This document shows, piece by piece, positions 8,281 to 17,885 of a stretch of DNA of 64,000 nt (position 1 is its first letter; each line of letters starts with the position of its first letter). Source of the DNA: Bdellovibrio sp. 22V (lineage in GTDB: Bacteria; Bdellovibrionota; Bdellovibrionia; Bdellovibrionales; Bdellovibrionaceae); assembly GCF_030169785.1 (NCBI RefSeq), contig NZ_CP125854.1, positions 1,178,001 through 1,242,000 of the forward strand, in the 5' to 3' direction. The translations under genes and the position numbers were made by a program. The notes beneath the pieces were generated by a model. The model saw only the letters and a list, made by a program, of their open reading frames with translations. It was not told the origin of the DNA and did not search any database.

Positions 8281-9912
8281 TTATTGCTGCGACTGAAGAT
8301 AGCTAACGATATCGACGTCAGGGGCTTGGGCGATCCCGGCCCCCGGCTTCGGCCCGTTAAGTTCTTCCAGGGAAAAATCCATACGCGCATCATAGCGACG
8401 CTCCCACTGATTGCGGAGCCATTTTTCCCGCGCGTACCATTGGCGTTTGTTTTGACTGTCCTGACAAGAGGAAAGCTCTTGCGGAGTTTTCGCGCCCCAA
8501 CGAAGTTCGACACAGTGATAAGGGTCGAAGCTGATATCGAATAATCGCGCGCGCGCATTTTCTAAATCCAACGTCACAGCGCTGCCGCTGGAGTTCGTAT
8601 AAGAAAACTGGCATGCGCGAGACTCCCGCTCATACACCGCGAGCATGTCCGCTGCGAGATTTCGGCCGTAATAGATGATGTTGGGATCGCCGCCCTTATA
8701 TCTGGAAATCATCGTTTTTGCCTGGAAGAGCAAGTCCATGTACGACACTTTCAAACGCGCATCTCGAGAGGGAGTGGCATACGCCTCCCAATCTCCGTCC
8801 GCGCCATAGATATTCAGGGGCAAACGCAAAGGATGCTCTTGCTTGTCGATGCCAGATTGAATCGCCTGATCCACCGCCACGACGCGGTCTTTTAATGAAG
8901 TGCAAATATCGCCAAGAATTTGGCGCAAGTCTTCGATCGGATTGATTTGCAGGTTTCCATTCGACATCATGATGCGAAGATAATCGTAATAACCAAACTG
9001 CGTTCCGTGGAAAATAAATTTTCCTTTTTGCCAGTCACCCGCAGGATCCGGCGTATTACCGTAAAACTGCTCGTAACTGAAGTGCGGCAGCATATTGTTG
9101 CGAGCGCCAACGATTTTTCCGCCGGTGTATTCACCGGTTGCGGTACGGCGAGCTCCCATCAAATAGAGTGGACGAAAGTTTTTAAAACCCGCACCGTGAT
9201 AGGGATTGCTGCGCACAAACTTAGGAGTGTACATCCCCGACGTCAAAGTATTATCAGGGTGAGAGTCGATATAAAAAATCCGCCCGTCATCACTGATACG
9301 GTGAATGATCGCGACATGTCCGTTGGGATCATAAATCACTGTGCCGGGACGAATCGCTTCACGGCTCAACTTCACAGGATAGAAATCTGAGAACAAGTTG
9401 CCATCTTGATCACCCATCACGCGGAAGGTGGCGGAGTACACCGCATTCACAATCGTTTCGTTCAGCAAACTCACCGCATTCGGTGCGCTAAATCTTCCCG
9501 CGGTGATGCTGTAACGATCCGTCACGATATTGCCGTTACGGGAATAACGGACGTCTTTGCCTGTCTGCGTTTGTCGCGGACGCACGCCGCTTGCGATCGA
9601 CATCGGAAGGCCATTCTTCCACGCAAAGTAAGAACGCAGGTAATAAGGAAGATCGGCGCAGTCCGCGAACAACCTAAGACTCGCGGGATCTGTTCCGGCA
9701 TAAGGATTCGCGCTATAACTGCGCAGACAGTCCGCAACGGTGGCGCATTCGCGGCGCTCTACCGCGGCGCCAATACGTGCGATAAATTCACCAAAGCGCG
9801 CTTCATCTTGCGCCGACCATTCCGTGCGCGTGATTCTCCAGCGATTGTTTTGTGCCTCGGCGAGGGCTGTTCCGAGCAGTAAACTTAAAACTAAGATCCA
9901 TCTTAATCCCAT
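8281..9912 (-). CDS. Secreted NlpC/P60-like (papain-fold) protein
   Basis: 543 residues with a signal peptide (MGLRWILVLSLLLGTALAEA-Q) and an AAGGAGA site before the ATG. A candidate papain-like active site is visible: C85 at the start of a helix (FADCADLPYYLRSYFAWKNGLP) and H199 in a strand (IYDPNGHVAIIHRI), followed by a polar residue in 'IFYIDSHPDN'. This Cys ... GHVAI layout is that of NlpC/P60 peptidoglycan peptidases and relatives. The C-terminal 250 residues (Cys and Trp-rich, 'QWYAREKWLRNQWERR') are not recognised. It stands alone, with a terminator just upstream (10063-10100), so it must have its own promoter in 9913-10062. Enzymatic activity is inference. Confidence 0.65.
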   Translation of the reverse strand: MGLRWILVLSLLLGTALAEAQNNRWRITRTEWSAQDEARFGEFIARIGAAVERRECATVADCLRSYSANPYAGTDPASLRLFADCADLPYYLRSYFAWKNGLPMSIASGVRPRQTQTGKDVRYSRNGNIVTDRYSITAGRFSAPNAVSLLNETIVNAVYSATFRVMGDQDGNLFSDFYPVKLSREAIRPGTVIYDPNGHVAIIHRISDDGRIFYIDSHPDNTLTSGMYTPKFVRSNPYHGAGFKNFRPLYLMGARRTATGEYTGGKIVGARNNMLPHFSYEQFYGNTPDPAGDWQKGKFIFHGTQFGYYDYLRIMMSNGNLQINPIEDLRQILGDICTSLKDRVVAVDQAIQSGIDKQEHPLRLPLNIYGADGDWEAYATPSRDARLKVSYMDLLFQAKTMISRYKGGDPNIIYYGRNLAADMLAVYERESRACQFSYTNSSGSAVTLDLENARARLFDISFDPYHCVELRWGAKTPQELSSCQDSQNKRQWYAREKWLRNQWERRYDARMDFSLEELNGPKPGAGIAQAPDVDIVSYLQSQQ

Positions 9913-10062
9913 ACCGTCTCCTTACGATTCTCGTAAACATCATTGCTTCCAGAGAATATTAAGACGGACCTTGGGTGAGGCTGTCACCGCCGCGCTTGTT
10001 AACTGGCGAGTCAATTTCTGCATTTTAATCGAAGACGAAAGAAACGTTGTGCGATGGCAGTC

Positions 10063-10100
10063 GAAAAAAAGCAAAGGCCCGCGAAGCGCGAGCCTTTGCA
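10063..10100 (-). terminator. Rho-independent terminator
   Basis: On the minus strand the hairpin TGCAAAGGC ... GCCTTTGC, with an inner CGCG stem around TT, is followed by CTTTTTTTC. It lies 26 bases after the stop at 10126 and ends the two-gene unit 11711-10126. Confidence 0.85.
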
Positions 10101-10125
10101 AAGAGAGAGGGAAAAACTTTATTAA

Positions 10126-11331
10126 TTATTTACCAGCTTGAAGAAGCTTGAAACCTTCAAGGTACGCTTTGTACTCGTTCACTTGAGTTGTTGTCTTCGT
10201 GCTTTCACGCAAGTTGATAACTTCACAAGAACCTGGTCTCAAAAGGTCAACCAATGGCATACGTTGACATTTGAACTTCGCCTTACAACCTTTGAAGTCA
10301 CACTGCAAAGACTTACCACCGAAAGAGTCGTAAGTACCGCCAGTCGCAACCGCGTTCTCAAGACCTTGACGGCACTTGTCGCGTTTTTCTTGCAAACCAG
10401 AAGCAGGGCACAACCAGTCGAAAACAACGTCTTTATAGTCTTCAAGGCTGCTGTTCACATTGATCGGTTTCACAGAAACCGCGTTGATCATAGAGCGAGC
10501 CATCGCTTTTTGACAGTCTTGAGTCGTATTGTTCATACAGAAGAACTTGAAGAAACCAAGACCACCTTCAGAGAAAGATCCCCAGTAACCATTGTAGTTG
10601 TGGTTGTCAGGGAAAAGACGGCGGCAAGCACCCTCTGAACAGTTTTCGTTTCTTTCGTAAGTCTTTTTGTTAACGCCTACGAATTTACCTTCGTTTGGTT
10701 TTCTTGCGTCATCAAAGTACCACTGACCGTTTTCATGCAAACGGTTGAAGTCTGTTGATGTGAAAGAACCTGCCACAGGAATGTTCCATTGAAGAGACAA
10801 GATTGGAGCTAGGAACTGACCTGAGTTACAGCCATGAAGATACGCATAAGCATCCTTCGTGAATCTGTTCGCCAATTTTTGGTAACCGTCTCTTTTAGGG
10901 TCCATGCGGTTGAATTTACCGTCAAGGATCACACCGTAATAAGCCACGCTGTGAGAGTAAATATCCACAGTCGCAATCTTGTTGAACTTTTCCATCTCAG
11001 ACATCACGTCCGTCGTGTCAAAGTTAAAACCGCGGTGTTCTTCAACGTTTTTAAATCCGTAAGACGCAAGAAGTTCGAGATTGTCTTTACCACCCGTTTC
11101 GTTCACGGAGATAAGACGGATCTGTTCGTTAGGATAAAGCTCTGCATACTTCTTCGCTTTAGCCGCTGCAGAAGTTTGCAAAAGAGTTGAAAGTTCGTTT
11201 CCTTTACCAACGATCAAAATATGTGTACGAGTGTTTGGATCTGTACCCATGTTACCATAGGTCGCAGTGATATACGCCCAAGCCGGCGAGCTCACCATCA
11301 AGCTCACAAGAGCTGCAAAAATCTTTTTCAT
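10126..11331 (-). CDS. Secreted protein with caspase-like (clan CD) His-Cys layout
   Basis: 401 residues; the ATG at 11331 is preferred over an in-frame GTG at 11340 because AAGGAAAGG is better spaced. A signal peptide (MKKIFAALVSLMVSSPAWA-Y) is followed by an alternating beta/alpha core: strand THILIVGKG, then VDIYSH127S and, 41 residues later, AYLHGC168NSG. A His after one central strand and a Cys after the next is the dyad arrangement of clan CD peptidases (caspase, gingipain, CHAT, DUF4347-like). The C-terminal third is Cys-rich (CDFKGCKAKFKC). Peptidase function is inferred from topology only. It is the second gene after a small secreted protein (17-base gap) and is closed by the terminator at 10063-10100. 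Confidence 0.6.
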   Translation of the reverse strand: MKKIFAALVSLMVSSPAWAYITATYGNMGTDPNTRTHILIVGKGNELSTLLQTSAAAKAKKYAELYPNEQIRLISVNETGGKDNLELLASYGFKNVEEHRGFNFDTTDVMSEMEKFNKIATVDIYSHSVAYYGVILDGKFNRMDPKRDGYQKLANRFTKDAYAYLHGCNSGQFLAPILSLQWNIPVAGSFTSTDFNRLHENGQWYFDDARKPNEGKFVGVNKKTYERNENCSEGACRRLFPDNHNYNGYWGSFSEGGLGFFKFFCMNNTTQDCQKAMARSMINAVSVKPINVNSSLEDYKDVVFDWLCPASGLQEKRDKCRQGLENAVATGGTYDSFGGKSLQCDFKGCKAKFKCQRMPLVDLLRPGSCEVINLRESTKTTTQVNEYKAYLEGFKLLQAGK

Positions 11332-11348
11332 CTTCAACACCTTTCCTT

Positions 11349-11711
11349 TTACTCAGTAGCCAACAAATAAATGATTTCTTCGTCAGTCAAGTTTTGTGCT
11401 TCAGCGTTCACTGTCTTATAGACTTGAATCGCTTGAGTCAAAACCGTAGAACGTTCCGCTGGGTTGCCCGCAACGATATGTGCAATAGCTTCTTGGCGGC
11501 CCAAATCCATGATGATTTTGTAACAAGTGTAATCTGTCATATCACACTCAACATCTGTATAGAGTGATCCGGATGAGCTGCTGATGCCTTTGTCCTTTTT
11601 CTTTTCTTCTTCTACTTTAGGAGCAAGGTCATCGTTCTTTTTGCTCGAAGCTTCGAATGCGAAAGCTTGAACAGACATAAGCAAAGACATAATTAACAAC
11701 GTTCTTTTCAT
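11349..11711 (-). CDS. Small secreted acidic protein, unknown
   Basis: 120 residues from ATG at 11711, chosen because a GAGAGGTG site precedes it and a signal peptide follows (MKRTLLIMSLLMSVQAFA-F). The mature part begins with a Lys/Glu-rich linker (about 22-50), then a short helical domain with two cysteines close together (DVECDMTDYTCYK), probably a disulfide. No known family. It is the first gene of a two-gene unit with the caspase-like protein and might be its partner or inhibitor; that is only a suggestion from the tight spacing. Confidence 0.7.
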   Translation of the reverse strand: MKRTLLIMSLLMSVQAFAFEASSKKNDDLAPKVEEEKKKDKGISSSSGSLYTDVECDMTDYTCYKIIMDLGRQEAIAHIVAGNPAERSTVLTQAIQVYKTVNAEAQNLTDEEIIYLLATE

Positions 11712-11939
11712 AACACACCTCTCGTTAAAATTAAGACTCACGACCCGTTTTGCAACAGGCACGCCAGGGGTTTGCAACACCTATCTCGTGTTTATTCATT
11801 TTGAGACGAAAAGTTCGCTCAGAGTGACCTTATAGGCCGTCACTGACGAGATATTAGACAACGGTAATGAAGGTCTATTGCGAGGAAAGTTTCTTCAGGA
11901 CATCTCTATATGGACTCGATCTTGCACCTAGAGACTTCT

Positions 11940-13859
11940 ATGAAGAAGAGCGTGCTTTTTCTCCTTATATATATGTTGTCTTCCATAGCCCTGGCGCAAA
12001 ACGTAGGCGGCTCACGCCTTTTGGATATGATTGCGTCCCAAGTAAGCTCGCAAGAACGTTTGGATCTTTGGAAAGCTCAGGTCGAAGTCGAAAACATGCT
12101 CCCGCCTTTGATGAAGCAACGTCTTATGCAAAAAAGACCAAAAAATGGATACCGTCTTTTTGCGGAAGACTTCAAAGAACACGTTGCGGGGTCTTCGAAC
12201 CGCAAAGGTGAAATGCGCATTAATAAGAGTCTGTTGAAAAATCGTCCTCTTCTTATCAAGACGATGATTCACGAATGGGCGCATATTTATGACTTCATAA
12301 ATTTCCACTCAATGGAAGTTCTTTCCCACGCCAGCTGGTGCGATACTTATCGCGATGACCGCGAGATGAACACGGGCGAGTGCGATCTTTATTTTGATCT
12401 TAAAACCACAGTTTCAACGACGGCGGAATTCCAGGAAATCGGCGGGTGGTTCCTGAACCTTAGCGGTAAAGGCGCACGCATCCGTCAAACATCGTTTAAC
12501 CTTCGCAGTCCTGACAAATACGAACAAGCCAGCAAAGCCGAGATGTTTGCCGTGAACATGGAATACTTTCTGACCGACCGTGAATATCAATGCCGTCGTC
12601 CAACGATGCATCGGTACCTGAGCGAGCACTTCGGTTACAATCCGTTTCCGTTGGCGTCTTGTGGTGACTACTTAAAGATCGTCGATCCATCATTCACATC
12701 CGCAGACAGAGCCCTTGCGACGATCGATAAAAGAAGACTTTATCAAGTGCATTATCTTCTTGCGAGCCGCGGAGACGGCATCTCTGGCAAGTTCGGCCAT
12801 TCTATGTTCCGTCTTGTGATGTGTGCTCCCTCACGTAAAGTGATGGGACCGGATTGTTTGAAGGACATTCAATATCACTTGGTTCTTTCTTACCGCGCTT
12901 TCGTCAACACGCCTGAGATCAGCAATTTGGCCGGTCTAGGCGGTGACTACCCGTCTCGTCTTTTCTTTATTCCGTTTGCACAGGTCATCGAAGAATATAA
13001 TAAGACAGAGTTGCGCGATTTGATGAGCTATCCTTTGGCTTTGTCCCGCCAAGAGATGAATCAATTCGTCGATCGCGCCGTCGAAACGCACTGGGGTTAC
13101 GACGGTCAGTATTATTTCCTCAGCAACAACTGCGCGGTCGAAAGCATCAATCTTCTTCGTTCGGCGACGTTGCGCAAAGAACTTATGACAGAGAGTGCGC
13201 AAACCCCGTACTCGCTTCGTAATCTTCTGGCGCGCGCCAAACTGACGCAAAAAGAATACATGGACAACCGTGAGTGGGCTGTGAAGAATGGCTATCTGTT
13301 CATCTCTCACGGTGAACACTTGGAAAAAGCGTTGGAGTTTATCGACGACTACGTCACTGTTCGTGAAGCTCAGCGTATCTCGGACTGGGTGGAGCTCACT
13401 CCGGGTCAAAGAAGATACCTTTTCCAAAAGCACATGCCGCAAGACCGTCGTGTGCAAGTGAAATATGCCGCTGCATTCTTGCTTTTGGAAAACTATGCCG
13501 AAAAAGAATCAGAGTCAGGTCTTCAAGGTTTCTTGCTAAAACTTCTTAAGTCGTCGAACTTGGAACAAGGTTTGGCGGATACGTTAAGACAAATCCTCGC
13601 GATTCAGAGTGGTTTCTTTGAAAGCAAAGGCCAGCTGACGACGCCGGCGCAAATGCTCAATATCGGTTACGGTCTTCCGTCTCCGAAAGAGTATGCTACG
13701 ATGCAAAAGCAGCTTGAAAGCATTGCTAAACGTAAGAATGAGAGCAAATCTATTCTAGCGGACCTGTATGAAAGAATCTTTAAACCGGAGCAGTTTTCCA
13801 TCGTGAAACAAATCCGCTATAATAAAGATCTCTACACGCAGACGATTCTCAAACGCTAA
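11940..13859 (+). CDS. Secreted HExxH zinc-peptidase-like / DUF4105-like fusion
   Basis: 639 residues with signal peptide MKKSVLFLLIYMLSSIALA-Q; an ATG ten codons earlier (11910) is possible but would hide the signal peptide. The N-terminal half carries H111-E-W-A-H115 followed 86 residues later by E201 in 'ASKAEMFAVNMEYF', the gluzincin pattern of zinc metallopeptidases. The C-terminal half (about 260-470) looks like DUF4105: 'YLLASRGDGISGKFGHSMFRLV' and 'YFLSNNCAVESINLLR', a His and an NNC-Cys pairing related to NlpC/P60. So two hydrolase-like modules are fused. The gene is divergent from the caspase-like pair. Substrates are unknown; the envelope or prey envelope is plausible. Confidence 0.75.
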   Translation: MKKSVLFLLIYMLSSIALAQNVGGSRLLDMIASQVSSQERLDLWKAQVEVENMLPPLMKQRLMQKRPKNGYRLFAEDFKEHVAGSSNRKGEMRINKSLLKNRPLLIKTMIHEWAHIYDFINFHSMEVLSHASWCDTYRDDREMNTGECDLYFDLKTTVSTTAEFQEIGGWFLNLSGKGARIRQTSFNLRSPDKYEQASKAEMFAVNMEYFLTDREYQCRRPTMHRYLSEHFGYNPFPLASCGDYLKIVDPSFTSADRALATIDKRRLYQVHYLLASRGDGISGKFGHSMFRLVMCAPSRKVMGPDCLKDIQYHLVLSYRAFVNTPEISNLAGLGGDYPSRLFFIPFAQVIEEYNKTELRDLMSYPLALSRQEMNQFVDRAVETHWGYDGQYYFLSNNCAVESINLLRSATLRKELMTESAQTPYSLRNLLARAKLTQKEYMDNREWAVKNGYLFISHGEHLEKALEFIDDYVTVREAQRISDWVELTPGQRRYLFQKHMPQDRRVQVKYAAAFLLLENYAEKESESGLQGFLLKLLKSSNLEQGLADTLRQILAIQSGFFESKGQLTTPAQMLNIGYGLPSPKEYATMQKQLESIAKRKNESKSILADLYERIFKPEQFSIVKQIRYNKDLYTQTILKR

Positions 13860-13869
13860 GGGATGTAAC

Positions 13870-14550
13870 GTGCTCATGAAATTTCCGATCAGTGTCACTC
13901 TTGTTGGCGGCTCCGGCCTCGTTGGAAGTGAGCTCTTGCAGATTATTGGACTGCTGGGCGAGATCAGCTCTATTAAAGCCGTGTCCCGCTCCGCTCTGGG
14001 CAAGTTACCTAAAGACACCGAAAACATTGTCATGAACCTGGACCAGCTGAAAGATCGCAAAGATCTTTTGAAAGCCGACGTTTTCGTTTGCTGTCTGGGT
14101 TCCACGATCAAAAAAGCCGGCAGCCAAGAAGCCTTCCGCAAAGTTGATTACGATTATGTCGTCGAGTTCGCAAAAGTTGCTGAGGCGGTTGGAGCCCAAA
14201 AACTTTTGGTGGTTTCAGCCATGGGCGCGAACAAAGAGTCTTCGATTTTCTATAATCGCGTTAAAGGCGAAATGGAAAGCGCGCTGCGCGAATTAAAAAT
14301 CCCGCAGATTGAGATCTTCCGTCCCTCTTTGATTTTAGGTGAAAGAAAAGAACATCGTGCCGGCGAAAAATTCGCACAGAAGATCACTCCGGTGATGAAT
14401 GCGATTTTGCGCGGGCCTTTGAAAAAATACCGACCTATTGCCGCGAAAGACATCGCCCGCGCGATGGCGATTGCGATGCTTAATTTCCAACCGGGATTCC
14501 ATATTTACGAATCCGATCAGATTGATCACATCGCCCATCAGAGAAATTAA
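13870..14550 (+). CDS. Atypical short-chain dehydrogenase / NAD(P)-binding protein (YbjT/HTATIP2-like)
   Basis: 226 residues. The start is GTG at 13870, with AAGGGA six bases upstream; an ATG two codons later is spaced too far. It opens with a Rossmann strand and glycine motif (VTLVGGSGLVGSELL), then 'VFVCCLGSTIKKAGS', 'LLVVSAMGANKES' and Y..K (FYNRVKGEME), the pattern of atypical SDRs such as the HTATIP2/TIP30 and YbjT groups. It follows the DUF4105 fusion by ten bases and may be read through from it. Substrate unknown; it may be a regulatory NAD(P)H sensor. Confidence 0.82.
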   Translation: MLMKFPISVTLVGGSGLVGSELLQIIGLLGEISSIKAVSRSALGKLPKDTENIVMNLDQLKDRKDLLKADVFVCCLGSTIKKAGSQEAFRKVDYDYVVEFAKVAEAVGAQKLLVVSAMGANKESSIFYNRVKGEMESALRELKIPQIEIFRPSLILGERKEHRAGEKFAQKITPVMNAILRGPLKKYRPIAAKDIARAMAIAMLNFQPGFHIYESDQIDHIAHQRN

Positions 14551-15735
14551 TTACTGAAACAAAGACTCCACGAATTCTTGCGAAGAGAACGAGCGTAAAT
14601 CCTGAATGCGCTCACCTACGCCGATCAGTTTAATAGGAATCTGCAACTCTTGCGCAAGCCCCACGGCCACGCCGCCTTTTGCGGTTCCATCCATCTTCGT
14701 CAAAATCGCGCCTGTCAACGTCAGCGCATTGTGGAATTCTTTAGCTTGCATCAAAGCGTTTTGACCTGAATTCGCATCCAGCACAATCAAAGTTTCATGA
14801 GGCGCTTCCGGAATGACCTTCGCCATAACCCGCTTCATTTTTTTGATCTCTTCCATCAAGTTCGCTTGTGTATGCAGACGGCCTGCCGTATCGACGATCA
14901 CGACGTCATAGCCTTGCGCTTTCCCCTTGGCCACCGCATCGAAAGCCACGGCACTTGGATCCGTCACGCCTTCTGGAGAGAAAATTTCAACCTGCGCGCG
15001 GTCCGTCCAAACCTTAAGCTGTCCACCGGCAGCAGCACGGAAAGTATCCCCTGCCGCAACCAAAACTTTTTTCCCCTGACTTGCCAATTGCGCGGAAATT
15101 TTTCCGATCGAAGTCGTTTTGCCTGCGCCATTCACACCCACGATCATCAACACCGTAGGACCTTCTGCTGCAAAATGAATTTTAGAAAGAATATCTTCGC
15201 TCGGTCTTGCTGAGTGAGAACCCGCAAAAATATTTTTGATTTCTTCTTTCAATGCCTCGCGCACTGTTTCGTAATCGGCGCGTTCTTTTTTAGACAATTT
15301 GTCTTCAACAGCACCCATCAAACGTTGCACTGTCGTAGGCCCCAGATCACTTGTATAAAGAATCTCTTCGATTTCATCCAGGTGCTTATTGCTGGTCTCC
15401 GCTTTAAAAAGACTGCGAATGCGACCAAAAAGATTCTCTTCCGTTTTCTTCAACGCCTCTTTAAGATCGACCGCTTTTTCCTCAACAGCAGCCGTGAGAC
15501 TTGGAATTTCAATTTCGGAGACCGTCTGACCCATGGAATCCACACGCGCAAGTGTCGTTTCCCCTTCTTCTTTCGCAGTTTCCGTTTTTACTTCGTGGGC
15601 AACGGCTTTAGCGGTCGGCTTTTGACGAAGACGCTTAAAGATGCTGAGGAAAATAACGCCAAAGATGATGAGAAGAAGAAGAGCGACAGCTCCAAAAAGA
15701 AGTTGAATCTGTTGTTCATGTCCTGGCGACATCAT
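14551..15735 (-). CDS. ftsY: Signal recognition particle receptor FtsY
   Basis: The SRP receptor GTPase that delivers ribosome-nascent chains to the Sec translocon. About 394 residues: an N-terminal transmembrane helix (LLFGAVALLLLIIFGVIFL), unusual compared with E. coli FtsY which lacks one, then a charged linker, the N domain, and the G domain with GVNGAGKTTS (P-loop), DTAGRLH and TKMDG. Two adjacent ATGs (15735 and 15732) follow a GGAGG site; the ATG at 15759 lacks one. The 3' end abuts the convergent SDR gene (stops at 14550 and 14551). Confidence 0.95.
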   Translation of the reverse strand: MMSPGHEQQIQLLFGAVALLLLIIFGVIFLSIFKRLRQKPTAKAVAHEVKTETAKEEGETTLARVDSMGQTVSEIEIPSLTAAVEEKAVDLKEALKKTEENLFGRIRSLFKAETSNKHLDEIEEILYTSDLGPTTVQRLMGAVEDKLSKKERADYETVREALKEEIKNIFAGSHSARPSEDILSKIHFAAEGPTVLMIVGVNGAGKTTSIGKISAQLASQGKKVLVAAGDTFRAAAGGQLKVWTDRAQVEIFSPEGVTDPSAVAFDAVAKGKAQGYDVVIVDTAGRLHTQANLMEEIKKMKRVMAKVIPEAPHETLIVLDANSGQNALMQAKEFHNALTLTGAILTKMDGTAKGGVAVGLAQELQIPIKLIGVGERIQDLRSFSSQEFVESLFQ

Positions 15736-15812
15736 GGGGCCTCCAACAAAGCGCGTCACAAAGGGTCTAAAATTCCCCTTTTTCTAACCTACTTTGCGTG
15801 CGGAGACCACAA

Positions 15813-15845
15813 GAAAAAGGGCCCTTCTGTGGAAGAAGAGCCCCT
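15813..15845 (-). terminator. Terminator of the MCP gene
   Basis: On the minus strand GGGGCTCTTCT-TCCAC-AGAAGGGCCC followed by TTTTTC. The stem has one mismatch. It lies 27 bases beyond the MCP stop at 15872. Confidence 0.8.
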
Positions 15846-15871
15846 AGGTCGTTTCATTTTTTTAGCTAACT

Positions 15872-17479
15872 TTAAAATCCGGAAACGTCGCCGATTTTTC
15901 TATCGCCGCCCTCGTCATCCAACGGCAGGATATTTTCGGCCTGATTCTTTTTCGCTTTCGGCTGGAAAGACTTTACTTTCGCCAGAGGTTTCGCAGGAGC
16001 ACCGGTACGCACCTGCGGAGCTCTTCGAGCTTGTGAAACAGCGCCTTGACCTTGCACCAGAGTGCGCAGATCCATAACTAAATCCGCCAACATCACCGCT
16101 TGCGCCGACATTTCTTCGGAAGATGCCGCCACTTCCTCAGAGGACGCCGCATTTCCTTGTGTCGCTTGGTCTAACTGATTCATCGCTTTGGAGATCTGCT
16201 CAAGACCTGTTGACTGTTCTTGGCTCGCGACTGCGATCTCATTATTCAAGTCCGCTACTTTTTTAACGGAGTTGACGATGTCTTTAAGAACCGCGCCGCT
16301 TTGACTTGCTACGCGCGCGCCGTTTTCACTCTTGCTGACGTTGTCTTGAATAAGGCTTGTGATATCTTTGGCTGCTGCAGCACTTCGTTGCGCCAAGTTG
16401 CGAACGGCTTCCGCAACGACCGCGAATCCTTTACCTTGTTCACCGGCACGAGCCGCTTCCACTGCCGCATTCAAAGCAAGCAAGTTTGTTTGGAAGGCGA
16501 TATCGTCAATGACCGTGATGATTTCTTCGATTTTTTTCGAACCACTTGCGATATCTTCCATCGCACCAATAAGTTTCGTGATTTCGCCTTCACCTTGCTC
16601 AGCAGAATCTTTCGATTTCTGAGAAAGAGCATTGGCTTCTTTAGCATGATCCGCATTGAGTTTCACCATACTTGAAAGCTCTTCGATGGATGCCACGGTT
16701 TCTTCCAACGAAGCGGCTGCTTCTGAAGAACCTGATGACAACTGCTGGCTGGCTGCTGACAACTGCGTGCCTGAAGCCGATGTTTGATCCGCTGAATTGG
16801 AAATGTCGCCGCTGATTCGAGTTAAAGAGCGCGCAAGTGAATTCGCAAAGATGAATCCAACCACACAGGCACTGATAAAACCGAAAGCGATTACCAACGA
16901 GACGAAGACTTGACCTTGGCGTGTCGTGTCGGCGGCTTCGATTTTCGCTTGCTTCACGGCCTCTTCATGGAAAGACAACAATGCGCCCAAACCGTCGACA
17001 TGTTCGCGGCGGATTTCACGAAGTTCTTCATCAAGCAGCTTCAAGATACGCTCGTTATGCTCGGGCTTTCCGGCATTTTTTACGATGTCGTTTGTCATTG
17101 CGACGTACTTCTTCCAAGACGCATCGACTTTATTGAAAAGAGCTTCTTCCTGACTGTTAAAGAAAGGAACTTCGAGATACTTTTTAATGAAGCTGTCATA
17201 CAATTCCAAAGATTCGCCATACTGTTTCGTATAGTGAGCCACCTCTTCCGGTGTTCTTGCCATGACGGCTCTTAGCATAGTGCGATTCGCTTCCTGGGCA
17301 CGGTAACGAATTCTTCCCAGTGCTTCAACATTTGGAAGATTTAAATTCGCAATACGATCATAAATAGCTACCACTTTGCTATTTGAATAAAAACCCAAAC
17401 CTCCGACGACAAGCAGAAGCATGGAAATCCCCATAAAGGCCAATAACATTTTGGCTTTTAAGCTGAACCTTGAAAGCAT
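15872..17479 (-). CDS. Methyl-accepting chemotaxis protein
   Basis: 535-residue chemoreceptor: TM1 (about 10-30), a periplasmic four-helix-bundle sensor (4HB_MCP type, about 35-185), TM2 ([22 protein letters not shown]), then directly into the helical methylation and signalling hairpin. I do not see a full HAMP domain after TM2. The kinase-control tip is canonical ([23 protein letters not shown]), and Glu/Gln pairs for methylation flank it. The tail (170 bases from the 3' end) is basic and Pro/Lys-rich. The ATG follows GGGGATCG. A 21-base element 50 bases upstream (17529-17549) is shared with the next regulator gene. Confidence 0.93.
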   Translation of the reverse strand: MLSRFSLKAKMLLAFMGISMLLLVVGGLGFYSNSKVVAIYDRIANLNLPNVEALGRIRYRAQEANRTMLRAVMARTPEEVAHYTKQYGESLELYDSFIKKYLEVPFFNSQEEALFNKVDASWKKYVAMTNDIVKNAGKPEHNERILKLLDEELREIRREHVDGLGALLSFHEEAVKQAKIEAADTTRQGQVFVSLVIAFGFISACVVGFIFANSLARSLTRISGDISNSADQTSASGTQLSAASQQLSSGSSEAAASLEETVASIEELSSMVKLNADHAKEANALSQKSKDSAEQGEGEITKLIGAMEDIASGSKKIEEIITVIDDIAFQTNLLALNAAVEAARAGEQGKGFAVVAEAVRNLAQRSAAAAKDITSLIQDNVSKSENGARVASQSGAVLKDIVNSVKKVADLNNEIAVASQEQSTGLEQISKAMNQLDQATQGNAASSEEVAASSEEMSAQAVMLADLVMDLRTLVQGQGAVSQARRAPQVRTGAPAKPLAKVKSFQPKAKKNQAENILPLDDEGGDRKIGDVSGF

Positions 17480-17528
17480 TCGATCCCCTATTCGATGTGT
17501 GTATTTAAAAAGACGGCGCAGATAACCT

Positions 17529-17549
17529 AGTGGTGTACTTATACCGTAA
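17529..17549. promoter_or_regulatory. 21-base repeated element, copy 1 (before the MCP gene)
   Basis: Plus strand reads AGTGGTGTACTT then ATACCGTAA. It matches the copy at 17886-17906 at 20 of 21 positions. It is centred about 60 bases before the MCP start. On the minus strand it contains TATAAG, which could serve as a -10 box, so it may be an operator, a promoter, or both. Confidence 0.6.
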
Positions 17550-17623
17550 ACATATTTTTGTTATCGGAAGAGATTGAAAAAACTTAATAGATGAGGAAAA
17601 GAATTATTCGATTTTTTTAATTA

Positions 17624-17851
17624 TTACTTCAGAAGGTCCGAGATGTCGACGCGAAAAGCGACGGCCAACTTATGTAAGGTGTACACACTAGGCGAATGCT
17701 TGCCAGCCTCGAGCCGCTGGTAATTCCGCAGATCAAAGCCAAAAGCTTCCATGTTTCGCTGAGATAAGCCTTGAGCTTTGCGAAGCTCTTTGATGTTCTT
17801 CGCAATTCTCTTCAGGACTTTATCGTATTTCGTTTCGATTGAAGATGCCAC
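17624..17851 (-). CDS. XRE-family helix-turn-helix regulator
   Basis: A 75-residue single-domain HTH_3/Cro-type DNA-binding protein: 'IAKNIKELRKAQGLSQRNMEAFGFDLRNYQRLEAGKHSPSVYTLHKLAVAF' covers all five helices. It probably binds operators as a dimer. Its upstream region carries a 21-base element (17886-17906) and an inverted TATACGGTATA half (near 17868), and the same 21 bases recur between it and the downstream MCP gene. That suggests autoregulation and control of the MCP, which is inference. No partner toxin gene is adjacent. Confidence 0.88.
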   Translation of the reverse strand: MASSIETKYDKVLKRIAKNIKELRKAQGLSQRNMEAFGFDLRNYQRLEAGKHSPSVYTLHKLAVAFRVDISDLLK

Positions 17852-17885
17852 CTAATCAAGTTTATATATACGGTATAGTTTAACC

